The translations under genes were made by a program, and so were the position numbers. Shown piece after piece: positions 50,367 through 58,580 of a DNA stretch of 60,582 nucleotides. The notes below the pieces were generated by a model. That model searched no databases. It was given only the letters and a program-made list of their open reading frames with translations, and was not told the DNA's origin. Location of the stretch: NCBI RefSeq assembly GCF_002531825.1, contig NZ_NWSX01000035.1, forward strand, positions 1-60,582, given 5' to 3'. This DNA comes from Rhizobium sp. J15. Its GTDB lineage: Bacteria > Pseudomonadota > Alphaproteobacteria > Rhizobiales > Rhizobiaceae. Positions within the stretch are counted from its first letter, which is position 1. Each line of letters begins with the position of its first letter.

Positions 50367-51572
50367 ATGGACAACAGACTTCCGGTCACGGTGCTCTCCG
50401 GCTTTCTCGGCGCCGGCAAGACGACGCTGCTCAACCACGTGCTCGCCAATCGCGAGGGCATGCGCGTCGCCGTCATCGTCAACGACATGAGCGAGGTGAA
50501 TATCGACGCCGCCCTGGTGCGCGATGGCGGCGCCAATCTCTCGCGCACCGAGGAACAGCTGGTCGAAATGACCAATGGCTGCATCTGCTGTACGCTGCGC
50601 GACGACCTGTTGAAGGAGGTGCGCGATCTCGCAAACCAGGGCCGCTTCGATTACCTGCTGATCGAATCCACCGGCATCGCCGAACCCCTGCCCGTCGCCA
50701 CCACCTTCGAATTCCGCGACGAGAACGGCGAAAGCCTGTCCGACATGGCAAGGCTCGATACGATGGTGACGGTCGTCGACGCCGCCAATCTGCTTGCCGA
50801 TTACGCCTCGGCCGATTTCCTCGCCGACCGCGGCGAAACGGCAGGTGACGGCGACAACAGAACCATCGTCGACCTGCTGGTCGAGCAGATCGAATTCGCC
50901 GATGTCGTGGTGCTGAACAAGATCGGCACGGCAAGCGAGGATGAACGCGACGCCGCGCGCAAGATCATCACCGGCCTGAACCCGGATGCGACGCTGATCG
51001 AGGCGGATTTCGGCAAGGTGGCGCTGACGGAGGTGCTCGGCACCGGCCGCTTCGACATCGACAAGGCCGAGACCCATCCGCTCTGGTACAAGGAGTTGCA
51101 CGGCTTCAGGGACCATGTGCCGGAGACCGAGGAATACGGCATCCGCTCCTTCGTCTACCGCGAGAAGCGGCCGTTCCACCCGGCCAGGCTCCAGGCCTTT
51201 CTCGACAAGAGCTGGCCGGGCGTGGTGCGCGCCAAAGGCTTCTTCTGGCTTGCGACCCGCCCGCACCATGTCGGCGAGATCAGCCAGGCGGGTGCGATCG
51301 TGCGCACCGGCAAGATGGGCCTGTGGTGGGCGGCCGTCCCGCGCGAACAATGGCCGCGGGAACCGGGCTTCCTCAACGCCATCGGCCCCTATCTCGACGC
51401 CGTCTGGGGCGACCGCCGCCAGGAAATCGTCTTCATCGGCGCCGATCCGATGGACGAGGCCTGGATCCGCAGCGAACTCGACGCCTGTCTGATCGAAGGC
51501 GATGCCTTCACGCCAGAACGCTGGCGCAACCTCCCCGACCCATTCGCCAGCTGGAACAGGCAGGCCGCATGA
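50367..51572 (+). CDS. zigA: ZigA-type zinc metallochaperone GTPase (COG0523)
   Basis: 401 residues of the CobW/COG0523 family. The P-loop is 'GFLGAGKTTLLNH'; the metal motif is CICC in 'EMTNGCICCTLRDDLL'; Walker B is 'YLLIESTGIAEPLPVA', and the guanine motif is 'VVVLNKIG'. The C-terminal CobW_C domain begins near 'YGIRSFVYREKRPFHPARLQ'. These GTPases hand zinc to client enzymes during starvation. Placement behind its own Zur-like box, next to znuA, supports the zinc rather than the cobalt or nitrile-hydratase branch. The next small gene overlaps its stop. Confidence 0.88.
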   Translation: MDNRLPVTVLSGFLGAGKTTLLNHVLANREGMRVAVIVNDMSEVNIDAALVRDGGANLSRTEEQLVEMTNGCICCTLRDDLLKEVRDLANQGRFDYLLIESTGIAEPLPVATTFEFRDENGESLSDMARLDTMVTVVDAANLLADYASADFLADRGETAGDGDNRTIVDLLVEQIEFADVVVLNKIGTASEDERDAARKIITGLNPDATLIEADFGKVALTEVLGTGRFDIDKAETHPLWYKELHGFRDHVPETEEYGIRSFVYREKRPFHPARLQAFLDKSWPGVVRAKGFFWLATRPHHVGEISQAGAIVRTGKMGLWWAAVPREQWPREPGFLNAIGPYLDAVWGDRRQEIVFIGADPMDEAWIRSELDACLIEGDAFTPERWRNLPDPFASWNRQAA

Positions 51573-51745
51573 AGGCGACGGCGATCAAGCGCTACCGCTG
51601 CGTCTGCGAGGAATGCGATCCGCTGCCGCCGATCGAGGGGCTGCATCCGTTGACGCATGAGCGGGAGGCTAAGGTTGATCGAACACCAAAGGGATTGCTT
51701 GGCATGATTTACAAGCGGGTAACGGCGGTACGGGGGCAAAATTAG
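51569..51745 (+). CDS. small Cys-rich protein coupled to the zinc GTPase
   Basis: 58 residues, basic, with a Cys cluster near the N-terminus: 'KRYRCVCEECDPLPPIEG' (CxCxxC) and a His in 'LHPLTHERE'. The ATG overlaps the GTPase stop (ATGA), so it is made together with that protein. A zinc-binding or zinc-client role is suggested only by the cysteines and by the regulon. No family is recognised, and the short length leaves some doubt that it is functional. Confidence 0.55.
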   Translation: MKATAIKRYRCVCEECDPLPPIEGLHPLTHEREAKVDRTPKGLLGMIYKRVTAVRGQN

Positions 51746-51766
51746 GCGCTGACCACTCCCCATCCA

Positions 51767-51941
51767 CCCTCATCCCTGTGGCCTCAGGCTTCGCCCGAGG
51801 GATGTCACAGGGATCCAGCGCGCCCAAGTCCTTGGGCGCGGAAGACTCTTCTTCAGTCGCGTAGCGTCATTCACCGCGCCGACGCGCGGTGGCTGGATTC
51901 CTGTGACATCCCTCGGGTCAAGCCCGAGGACAGGAATGAGG
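51767..51941. repeat. second palindromic mosaic family, copy 2
   Basis: Same core as 46790-46922 (gcgcccaagtccttgggcgc and accgcgccgacgcgcggtgg), but each outer arm has gained an extra segment, gcccgagggatgtcacaggg on the left and its complement around cctgtgacatccctcggg on the right. Confidence 0.82.
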
Positions 51942-52074
51942 AGTGTGTGGGGAACGGCGGTGCTTTATCGATACGGAGTGTCTATTTTAGACGGCACCTT
52001 TATGCCGGACGGTGCGACCATCTTTCTCCCGGAACTGGAAAGGGCGGCCGAAGCCGCCCTCATTCATCCTGCCA

Positions 52075-52401
52075 TCACCGCCCGGCGATGATGCTGGAGA
52101 TGACGCCGCTGGTGACGCCGATCAGCAGGAAGTCGTTGTCGGCGCGCACCCAGCGATAGTCGCGCGGCGGAGGCGCCAGCCGGTAGCGACGGTAGTCGTT
52201 GACGTCGTGAAACCGGCGGCGCTCGCCGGCGTCGACGCGGTATCCCTTCTTCCAATGCGGCCGAACCACCGTCTTCTCGACGATCACCTTCTTCTTGACG
52301 ACGACCGGCGGACGGCGGAAATCATCGGCGCTCGCCTGCGAGGCGACGATCGGCGAGAGAAGGAAGGAGGCGGACAGAAGAGCTGCAAAGATCTTTTTCA
52401 T
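52075..52401 (-). CDS. RcnB-like small periplasmic protein
   Basis: 108 residues with signal peptide MKKIFAALLSASFLLSPIVA(...ASA). The mature part contains 'KKGYRVDAGERRRFHDVNDY', 'RRYRLAPPPRDYRWVRADND' and 'FLLIGVTSGVISSIIAGR', the full RcnB/YohN pattern (W-V-x-x-x-x-D-F-L-L-I). E. coli RcnB affects nickel/cobalt homeostasis; rhizobial members are of unknown function. The ATG at 52401 has an aaggaa site. Regions 51942-52074 and 52402-52826 contain no other gene; the latter holds A+T-rich promoter-like sequence and a repeat. Confidence 0.88.
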   Translation of the reverse strand: MKKIFAALLSASFLLSPIVASQASADDFRRPPVVVKKKVIVEKTVVRPHWKKGYRVDAGERRRFHDVNDYRRYRLAPPPRDYRWVRADNDFLLIGVTSGVISSIIAGR

Positions 52402-52561
52402 GTGGGGGTTCCTTGTGTGGGGCACGGGAGCAAATTAGGGCCGGAAAGATGAACCGAAACTGAAATTTAAATTAAACTTTCGTAATGGAATCTGAGGCCT
52501 GCGGGTCCCGGTTTATAATTTAGATTAATCTTATACACCCCAATGTCTACCGCAGGCGCCG

Positions 52562-52615
52562 GTGGCCGGCCTCGTCCTTCGAGGCCCCTGCGGGGCACCT
52601 CAGCATGACGTCGAA
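52562..52615. repeat. 'cctcgtccttcgaggc' dispersed palindrome
   Basis: ggcctcgtccttcgaggccc is followed by cacctcagcatgacg, a degenerate copy of the dispersed cctcgtccttcgagg...cctcaggatgagg element common in Alphaproteobacteria. It lies in the gap 52402-52826. Confidence 0.55.
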
Positions 52616-52826
52616 GAGAGGTCGCAGCCTCGTTCGCCGGAGACCTCAGGGCGCCGGCAACTGCGATCGGTGGCGCGGCACGCCGAAGCGATATCTAATG
52701 GAACACCAGGCCTCAAAACACGGCTAGGCCGACCCCTTCCCCGCCGGAAAGAATACCGGCTGCGCCTTGTCAGCAGTGTGCGAGCGTGTAGTTTCGGACT
52801 CGCGTCAATTCAGAGGTAAGGAAAAC

Positions 52827-54158
52827 ATGTCCGAATCCGCGGGTGGGCTCTTCGACTTCGTCGGGGTATTCGCCGTGTTCTTTCTCGTGGCCGCCAATGG
52901 CTTTTTCGTCGCCGCTGAATTCGCCCTGGTTTCCGTCCGGCGCAGCCGTGTCGCCGAGCTCGTCGCGGCAGGCCGGATGAATGCCACCGCCCTGCAGCGC
53001 GCCGTCGACAATCTCGACTCCAACCTCGCAGCCACACAGCTCGGCATCACCATCTCCTCGCTGGCGCTCGGCTGGGTCGGCGAGCCGGCGCTTGCCCATC
53101 TGATCGAGCCCCTACTCTCTTTCCTGCCTCAGCCCTGGGCGACGACCGGGGCGCATACGGTTGCCGTCGTCATCGCCTTCGTCATCATCACCGCGCTGCA
53201 TATCGTGCTCGGGGAACTCGCGCCGAAAAGCCTGGCGCTTCAGCGCAGCGAAGCCACTTCGCTTGCCGTCGTGCGCCCGCTCGGCCTCTTCCTCGTGCTG
53301 TTCAAGCCGGCGATCTTCACGCTGAACGGCCTCGGCAATCTCGTTCTCAAGGCGGTCGGCCTTCGCGCCGGAACCGGCGAATCCTCCTTCCACTCGCCGC
53401 AGGAGCTGAAGCTGCTCGTCGCCGAGAGCCAGGAGGCCGGCCTTCTGAACCCGGTGCAGCAGCAGCTCGTGGAGCGGGTGTTCAACATCGGCGACCGGCC
53501 GATTTCCGACATCATGACGCCGCGCCTCGATATCGAATGGTTCGACGCTGACGACAGCGAGGCCGAAATCCTGAAAACCATCCGCGAATGCAGCCATGAG
53601 CAACTGCTGGTCGCCCGCGGCTCGATCGACGAGCCGATCGGCATGGTGCTGAAGAAGGACCTTCTCGACCAGGTGCTGGACGGCGGCAAGGTGCGGCCGA
53701 TGGAGGTGATCAAGCAGCCGCTGGTGCTGCACGAGGGCACCAAGGTCGTCCGCGTGATCGACGCCTTCAAGGCCTCGCCCGTGCGCCTTGCCATCGTCAT
53801 CGACGAATATGGAAGCCTCGAAGGCATCGTCACCCAGACCGACCTGCTGGAAGCCATCGCCGGCGACCTGCCGGGGGCGGACGAGGAACCCGACATCATC
53901 ATCCGCGACGACGGCTCGCTGCTGATCGACGCGATGATGCCGGCCTTCGACGCCTTCGAGCGCCTCGGCCTCAAGGACCGTCCCGACGCCGATTTCCACA
54001 CGCTGGCGGGTTTTGCGCTGCATCAGCTCCAGCATATTCCCGAAACCGGCGAAATCTTCCTCTTCGAAGACTGGCGCTTCGAGGTGATCGACATGGACGG
54101 CATGCGCATCGACAAGATCCTGGCGACGCGCGTCCCGGCGGACGGGGCCGTTAGCTAA
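52827..54158 (+). CDS. CNNM/CorC (HlyC) family membrane protein
   Basis: 443 residues. The N-terminal CNNM domain has about four membrane segments ('FFLVAANGFFVAAEFALVSV', 'VVIAFVIITALHIVLGELAP' with the conserved GELAPK), followed by a CBS pair ('FNIGDRPISDIMTPRLDIEW', 'RLAIVIDEYGSLEGIVTQTD') and a C-terminal CorC_HlyC domain ('EIFLFEDWRFEVIDMDGMRI'). The family handles magnesium/cobalt efflux or related membrane functions; 'hemolysin' is a historical name. The ATG at 52827 has aagga. Its stop overlaps that of convergent chrA by four bases. Confidence 0.93.
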   Translation: MSESAGGLFDFVGVFAVFFLVAANGFFVAAEFALVSVRRSRVAELVAAGRMNATALQRAVDNLDSNLAATQLGITISSLALGWVGEPALAHLIEPLLSFLPQPWATTGAHTVAVVIAFVIITALHIVLGELAPKSLALQRSEATSLAVVRPLGLFLVLFKPAIFTLNGLGNLVLKAVGLRAGTGESSFHSPQELKLLVAESQEAGLLNPVQQQLVERVFNIGDRPISDIMTPRLDIEWFDADDSEAEILKTIRECSHEQLLVARGSIDEPIGMVLKKDLLDQVLDGGKVRPMEVIKQPLVLHEGTKVVRVIDAFKASPVRLAIVIDEYGSLEGIVTQTDLLEAIAGDLPGADEEPDIIIRDDGSLLIDAMMPAFDAFERLGLKDRPDADFHTLAGFALHQLQHIPETGEIFLFEDWRFEVIDMDGMRIDKILATRVPADGAVS

Positions 54159-55576
54159 CCCATTGCCAGCGTCCAGAGCATGCCTGAGATGGCGCAGGCC
54201 ATCAGCGTCGTGATGACCGAGGTCTTGAAGCGGAAGATCGCGATGGCAGCGGCGGCAGAGAGCGCCATTGCCGCCGGCACGGCCGATTGCAGCACCGGAA
54301 TATCGAGCCGCAGGCTGCCGACACTGACGGACGCGACCTCGGCAAACAGCGTGTGCAGGCCGAACCAGATGGCGAGGTTGAGGATGACGCCGACCACTGC
54401 CGCCGTGATTGCCGACATGGCCCCGGCGAGCGCCACATTGCCGCGCAGCTTTTCGATGAAGGGCGCGCCGAGGAAGATCCAGAGGAAGCAGGGCACGAAG
54501 GTCACCCAGGTCGTCAGGATTGCGGCAAGCGTGGCGGCCACCATCGGATCGAGCGAGCCGGGATTGCGAAAGGCGCCCATGAAGCCGACGAACTGCAGCA
54601 CCATGATCAGCGGCCCCGGCGTCGTCTCGGCCATGCCGAGGCCATCGAGCATCTCGCCCGGTTTCAGCCAGCCGAAATGCTGCACGGCCTCCTGCGCGAC
54701 ATAGGCGAGCGCGGCATAGGCGCCGCCGAAGGTGACGACCGCCATCTTGCTGAAGAACAGGCCGATCTGGCTGAAGACGTCGCCCGGCCCGAAGAAGGCG
54801 TAAAGCGCTGCGACGGGCGCGAGCCAGAGAACAAGCAGCGCCGCCGAGACGCCGAGCGACCAGACGAGATTGGGGCGGGCATGGTCGGGAATGCCCTCGC
54901 CGAGCGCCGACTCGGCATCCGACAGCACCGGGCCGCCCGCGGCCTTGTGGCCGCCGCCCGGGGTAAACGCTTCGAGCCCGAGGCGGCCACCGAGATAGCC
55001 GGAGATGGCGGCGGAAAGCACGATCAGCGGGAACGGCACATGGAAGAAGAAGATGGCGATGAAGGCCGCGGCCGCAAGCGCAAGCATGACGCGGTTCCGC
55101 AGCGCCCGGCCGCCGATGCGGATGACGGCCTGAACGACGACGGCGAGCACCGCCGCCTTCAGGCCGAAGAACAGGCCGGCGACGATGCCGACGCTGCCAT
55201 AGGCCGCATAGATATAGCTGAGGGCGAGGATCGACAGGAATCCCGGCAGCACGAAGAGCACGCCGGCGACGAGCCCGCCCCATGTCCGGTGCATCAGCCA
55301 GCCGATATAGACGGCGAGCTGCTGCGCCTCGGGCCCGGGAAGCAGCATGCAGTAATTCAGGGCATGCAGGAAACGGTGCTCGCCGATCCATCGCTTCTCG
55401 TCGACGATGATCCGGTGCATGACGGCGATCTGGCCGGCCGGGCCGCCGAAGCTGAGCGCGGCGACGCGCAGCCACACGCGCAACGCTTCTGCGAACGGGA
55501 CCCCGTGATGATGCCCCTTGCCCGCATCTTTCTTCCCCGCCTGCCCGGCGGGCGCATTTTCTACCATCTCGACCAT
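54155..55576 (-). CDS. chrA: chromate transporter
   Basis: 473 residues with two homologous CHR halves and about twelve membrane helices. Half one: 'LRVWLRVAALSFGGPAGQIA', 'LLPGPEAQQLAVYIGWLMH'. Half two: 'FFSKMAVVTFGGAYAALAYV', 'ETTPGPLIMVLQFVGFMGAF'. The paired PGP and FGG motifs are the family hallmarks. ChrA exports chromate across the inner membrane and so confers resistance. A hydrophilic His-rich N-terminus (about 20 residues) precedes the first half. It starts one base after the stop of the rhodanese-ChrB gene, so the two form a tight operon. Confidence 0.94.
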   Translation of the reverse strand: MVEMVENAPAGQAGKKDAGKGHHHGVPFAEALRVWLRVAALSFGGPAGQIAVMHRIIVDEKRWIGEHRFLHALNYCMLLPGPEAQQLAVYIGWLMHRTWGGLVAGVLFVLPGFLSILALSYIYAAYGSVGIVAGLFFGLKAAVLAVVVQAVIRIGGRALRNRVMLALAAAAFIAIFFFHVPFPLIVLSAAISGYLGGRLGLEAFTPGGGHKAAGGPVLSDAESALGEGIPDHARPNLVWSLGVSAALLVLWLAPVAALYAFFGPGDVFSQIGLFFSKMAVVTFGGAYAALAYVAQEAVQHFGWLKPGEMLDGLGMAETTPGPLIMVLQFVGFMGAFRNPGSLDPMVAATLAAILTTWVTFVPCFLWIFLGAPFIEKLRGNVALAGAMSAITAAVVGVILNLAIWFGLHTLFAEVASVSVGSLRLDIPVLQSAVPAAMALSAAAAIAIFRFKTSVITTLMACAISGMLWTLAMG

Positions 55577-55577
55577 C

Positions 55578-56393
55578 TCATGCCCTCTTTTTCGGCGCGG
55601 GCCAGTTGTGGGTTTCCTCGGTCGCGTCGCGGCACCAGCGGAAGAAGGCGTCATAGAGAAGCATGCCGGCCTCGAGCTGCTCCAGATCGTCGGAATACAT
55701 TCTGGAAAGGCCGAGCGAGGCCGCCAGCAGGCCCGCCGCCTCCGGCGCAAGGTCGAGCCTTGCCGTATCCGCCGCCCTGACGATTTTCGCCAGGCGCAGC
55801 AGCGGCTCCAGCGCCAGCCCGAACTCCTCGACCATGACATCGAAGGTGCAGAGCTCACCGCGATGGCTCCAGAACACGTCTTCGATATCGAAGGGCTCGG
55901 CTGCAAAGCGCTCGCCGACGGCCAGGACCTCCGGCGCCGGCACGAACAGGAAGACGGCGTTCGGATCGACGAAGCGGCGGATCAGCCAGGGACAGGCGAT
56001 GCGGTCGATCTTCGGCCGCGCCCGCGTCACCCAGACGGTGCGCCCCTGCCCGTCGCGGCGCGGCAGCTTCTTCTCGGGCACCGCAGGCCCGGCCGCGGCC
56101 CAGGCTTCGAAACCGCCTTCGAGCGTTTCGGCCTCGATCCCGGCATGTCTGAGATAGGCGGCGACACCATGGCTGAGCTTGGCGCCCCTCTGGCAGACCA
56201 CGACGACGGCATCGGCATCGATTTCGCCGGCCCAGGACGCAACGTCGGCATGGCCGCGCCGGATCGAGCCCGGCACCAGGCGCGGATCGAGCGTAAAATC
56301 CTCCTCGGTGCGGACGTCGATGATGCAGGGCGCAGCCGGGGTTCCGATGAGGCGGCTGAGCTTGTCGGGAGATATTTCGAGAAATGACGGCAT
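55578..56393 (-). CDS. chrB: rhodanese-ChrB fusion, chromate resistance protein
   Basis: 271 residues in two domains. Residues 1-105 are a rhodanese with its active Cys in 'VVVVCQRGAKLSHGVAAYL'. Residues about 120-265 are the ChrB C-terminal domain: 'VWVTRARPKIDRIACPWLIR', 'RFVDPNAVFLFVPAPEVLAV' and 'LCTFDVMVEEFGLALEPLLR'. ChrB proteins help sense or reduce chromate; a rhodanese in front suggests sulfur or reductive chemistry on the oxyanion, which is inference. The ATG at 56393 has ggaggg. chrA follows after one base. Confidence 0.88.
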   Translation of the reverse strand: MPSFLEISPDKLSRLIGTPAAPCIIDVRTEEDFTLDPRLVPGSIRRGHADVASWAGEIDADAVVVVCQRGAKLSHGVAAYLRHAGIEAETLEGGFEAWAAAGPAVPEKKLPRRDGQGRTVWVTRARPKIDRIACPWLIRRFVDPNAVFLFVPAPEVLAVGERFAAEPFDIEDVFWSHRGELCTFDVMVEEFGLALEPLLRLAKIVRAADTARLDLAPEAAGLLAASLGLSRMYSDDLEQLEAGMLLYDAFFRWCRDATEETHNWPAPKKRA

Positions 56394-56607
56394 GACGCGT
56401 CCCTCCGTTGATCGGGTTTTACCGGACGCGATTCTTCGGCATGTCGCCTCGTGGGGTGATCGCAACCCCAGAAGAAAATCATGCGCAAACTGCCGCCGTT
56501 GTGTCAAGCGCGTACGGCGATGCTGTCGCGTGCTGGCCACCGACCTCTTCCACCTTTCGCTTGCCGCTCAAGGCGAAGCGAACAGCAACGGAGGACGTGC
56601 CGTGTAG

Positions 56608-56800
56608 CCCCCTCATCTGCCTGCCGGCATCTTCTCCCCGAGGGGAGAAGCGGACAAGCCGAGAACTCTGCGTCCACAAACGATGCCTTCAAGAAGGGCA
56701 AGACGCCGCCACGAGTCCCTTCTCCCCAGCGGGGGTCCGAAGGACGGGGCGAGACGCGTGGCTCGACCCAGGTCGATGCCGGCAGGCAGATGAGGGGGCC
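56608..56800. repeat. RIME-like element sharing 80 bp with 44189
   Basis: The left arm ccccctcatctgcctgccgg leads to ctccccgaggggagaag. The right half is identical to 44189-44268 over 80 bases, including gggggtccgaaggacggg. It fills most of 56394-56948, which contains no gene that I can support. Confidence 0.85.
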
Positions 56801-56948
56801 GCACGGCACATAGGTCGCTGCTTGACTTTGCTCAACCCAATCGAGCCACCAACCGCCGGAAAGCCCTGATAACAAGGGCCTCCGGCCCCAGAATGGAACA
56901 AAAACCTCGTTCGCTCATTTATTAGTCACCGAAAGAGGAGAAAGTACC

Positions 56949-57275
56949 ATGACGTACGACCCCAATAATGCCAACGATCCCAACCGCCCGCTGAATCCGA
57001 ATTTGGATCTGCGCACGACGCCGACTGCGCGCACCAGCAATACGTGGGTTGTCTGGGTCGCTGCATTGGCCGTGATCGCTGTTGCTGCATTCGCCTATTC
57101 GCAGTGGAGCAGCACACCTCCCGGCACTTCGCCGGATACGACAGCCTCCACGACCCAGTCCACACCGGCCCCCGCCCCGGCCCCGGCAACGCCGATGGCT
57201 CCGGCCGATAACAGCGCAACGCCTGCTCCGGCACCCGCACCGGCCACTCCGCCGGCTGCTCCTGCCCAGCAGTAA
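56949..57275 (+). CDS. single-pass membrane protein with Pro/Ala-rich tail
   Basis: 108 residues. A hydrophilic N-terminus with DPNNANDPNRPLNPN is followed by one membrane helix ('TWVVWVAALAVIAVAAFAYS', about 36-56) and a tail made almost entirely of Ala, Pro and Thr ('PAPAPAPATP' repeated), which would project into the periplasm as an extended spacer. A perfect aaagaggag site precedes the ATG. No family or function is evident. A hairpin at 57309 probably ends its transcript. Confidence 0.75.
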   Translation: MTYDPNNANDPNRPLNPNLDLRTTPTARTSNTWVVWVAALAVIAVAAFAYSQWSSTPPGTSPDTTASTTQSTPAPAPAPATPMAPADNSATPAPAPAPATPPAAPAQQ

Positions 57276-57308
57276 CCGCTGCCCGGTCGAGGGAAGCCGC
57301 GTTAGATG

Positions 57309-57344
57309 CCTCCTTGGCGTATCCGACGGGACACGCCAAGGAGG
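57309..57344 (+). terminator. long hairpin after the Pro/Ala-rich gene
   Basis: A perfect 12-bp stem (cctccttggcgt/acgccaaggagg) with a 12-base loop, 33 bases past the stop. Only gatcta follows, so termination may be weak. Confidence 0.5.
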
Positions 57345-57466
57345 ATCTATGTCTTGAACACACCCCTCCTCTTGCGGCGATCCCGATCTCAGCGCCACGC
57401 AGCCGGCGCAGCTTCTTTTCCGCGGCCGGCCCTTGAATAACCGCAATCCACGCTTATCTACAGGTC

Positions 57467-57562
57467 ATAGAGATTGTCTCTGGCGGCTGACCACGGAGGT
57501 ACTGGCAGCCGTCATTGAGACAAATCGAGGAAGGTCGGTGCGAGTTTCGCCCGGCCTTTTTT
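57467..57562 (+). ncRNA. candidate small RNA with own promoter and terminator
   Basis: No reading frame occupies this stretch, yet it has the parts of an sRNA gene. A promoter-like TTGAAT (57433) is spaced 16 bases from TATCTA (57455). The interior folds into one long hairpin: gattgtctc pairs with gagacaaatc, cggctg with cagccg, and the apical loop contains ggaggt. An intrinsic terminator follows, aaggtcgg/ccggcctt with one G-U pair and then tttttt (57531-57562). Expected length is about 96 nt. The family is not recognised. The strand is set by the T tract; the 5' end is an estimate. Confidence 0.6.
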
Positions 57563-57594
57563 CTTGCCCGCGGCACCGATGCCGAGCCTGCGGG

Positions 57595-57879
57595 TTACCA
57601 GCCGTTTTTGCCCTTCTTGCCGTCGGCCCCCTTATAGGGATCGTAATTGTAGGTGCGCGAACCGCCGCCGTAGACGGTCTCGCGGTAGGTGCCGCCGAGG
57701 GTCTGCTGCGTCTGCGAATAGGGATCGCCGTTGCGATAGGTATTGTAGCTGCCGCCGGAATTCCGTTCCATCGTGTAGGTATTGCGCCCCTCGGTCCAGC
57801 ACGGCCCGGAGATGAGTTCGCAGCCGGCAAAAGCCGGGCCCGACATCAGCATGGCTACCACAAAAACCAACTTACGCAT
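57595..57879 (-). CDS. small secreted Gly/Tyr-rich protein
   Basis: 94 residues. The signal peptide is MRKLVFVVAMLMSGPAFA/GCE. The mature part has two cysteines close to the N-terminus (GCELISGPCW) and then a Gly/Ser/Thr/Tyr-rich segment ('GGSYNTYRNGDPYSQTQQTL', 'GGGSRTYNYDPYKGADG') resembling periplasmic or surface adhesion-like small proteins. No lipobox is complete: Cys is at +2 after FAG. Function unknown. Confidence 0.72.
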   Translation of the reverse strand: MRKLVFVVAMLMSGPAFAGCELISGPCWTEGRNTYTMERNSGGSYNTYRNGDPYSQTQQTLGGTYRETVYGGGSRTYNYDPYKGADGKKGKNGW

Positions 57880-58045
57880 GATAGTCTCCCAAAATGGAGG
57901 TCGAAGGATTCAACCTCTGCCAAAGCTCTGATTTCATTCGTTCCCACCCGGCCTTCCCGCATTGCCCTCGCGCCATTGGGCAAGCCGGTCGCGTTCGCGC
58001 CTTCTCAGGCTCGACTGGCTTGGCGATGCTTGGCTCGCGGAAGGA

Positions 58046-58348
58046 CTACTTGGGAATTCTGTTGTAGAAGGACTGTGGGTCGTAGACGCACTGGTAGTCG
58101 AGGATGCAGAGCCTGCCGCTGGCATCCCTCACCCGCGCGACGTCGTACTTGTCCCCGAGATTGCACCGTGCCGGCGGATAGCGGAAGCTGCGCCCGCCGA
58201 GGCCCATGCGGATGAAGACCCTCTTCTCCTGGCGGATGATCTGCGTAAGCTGCTCGCAGCTGTGATCCCTGGCATTGACCTCCACCGCCTCGGCGGCAAG
58301 AACCGCCGACGGAAACAACAGGGCAACAGCCAGAACGACGCTTTTCAT
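58046..58348 (-). CDS. small secreted four-Cys protein (paralogue A)
   Basis: About 100 residues. The signal peptide is MKSVVLAVALLFPSAVLAAE. The mature part reads 'VNARDHSCEQLTQIIRQEKR', 'VFIRMGLGGRSFRYPPARCN' and 'LCILDYQCVYDPQSFYNRIP'. Four cysteines (HSC, ARC, LCI, YQC) probably form two disulfides. The gene at 58581 encodes a clear paralogue with the same spacing, so this is a tandem pair. It is a rhizobial family of unknown function. The ATG at 58348 is preferred to one two codons earlier. Confidence 0.8.
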   Translation of the reverse strand: MKSVVLAVALLFPSAVLAAEAVEVNARDHSCEQLTQIIRQEKRVFIRMGLGGRSFRYPPARCNLGDKYDVARVRDASGRLCILDYQCVYDPQSFYNRIPK

Positions 58349-58580
58349 ACACAACCCCTGATCTCAGAGACCGATGTCAGCCATCGCGCCCGCGGCCGCT
58401 GCAAAAGCAGGCGGATTGCCACGGTAATACGACCTTTCCTTCGTCTCCGGCACATTTTAGCCCAGCCGCTTCCCGCTGGATTTGTTCTCATTTTGTTCTA
58501 AAGCGCGAAAGAGTCAAGCGCCAAAATAGAAATTTTCAACCGCAGGATTCAAAGAGGCCTCGGCCTCAACGCGCGATGCG

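Noticed and set aside
11135..56800. CRISPR arrays or insertion sequences formed by the ccccctcat repeats
   Set aside because: Copies are dispersed one per intergenic gap, are palindromic and mosaic, and have no transposase, no regular spacers and no cas genes.
57467..57562. 4.5S (SRP) RNA
   Set aside because: Size and a single long hairpin fit, but the conserved ggaa tetraloop with the agcag internal loop is absent.
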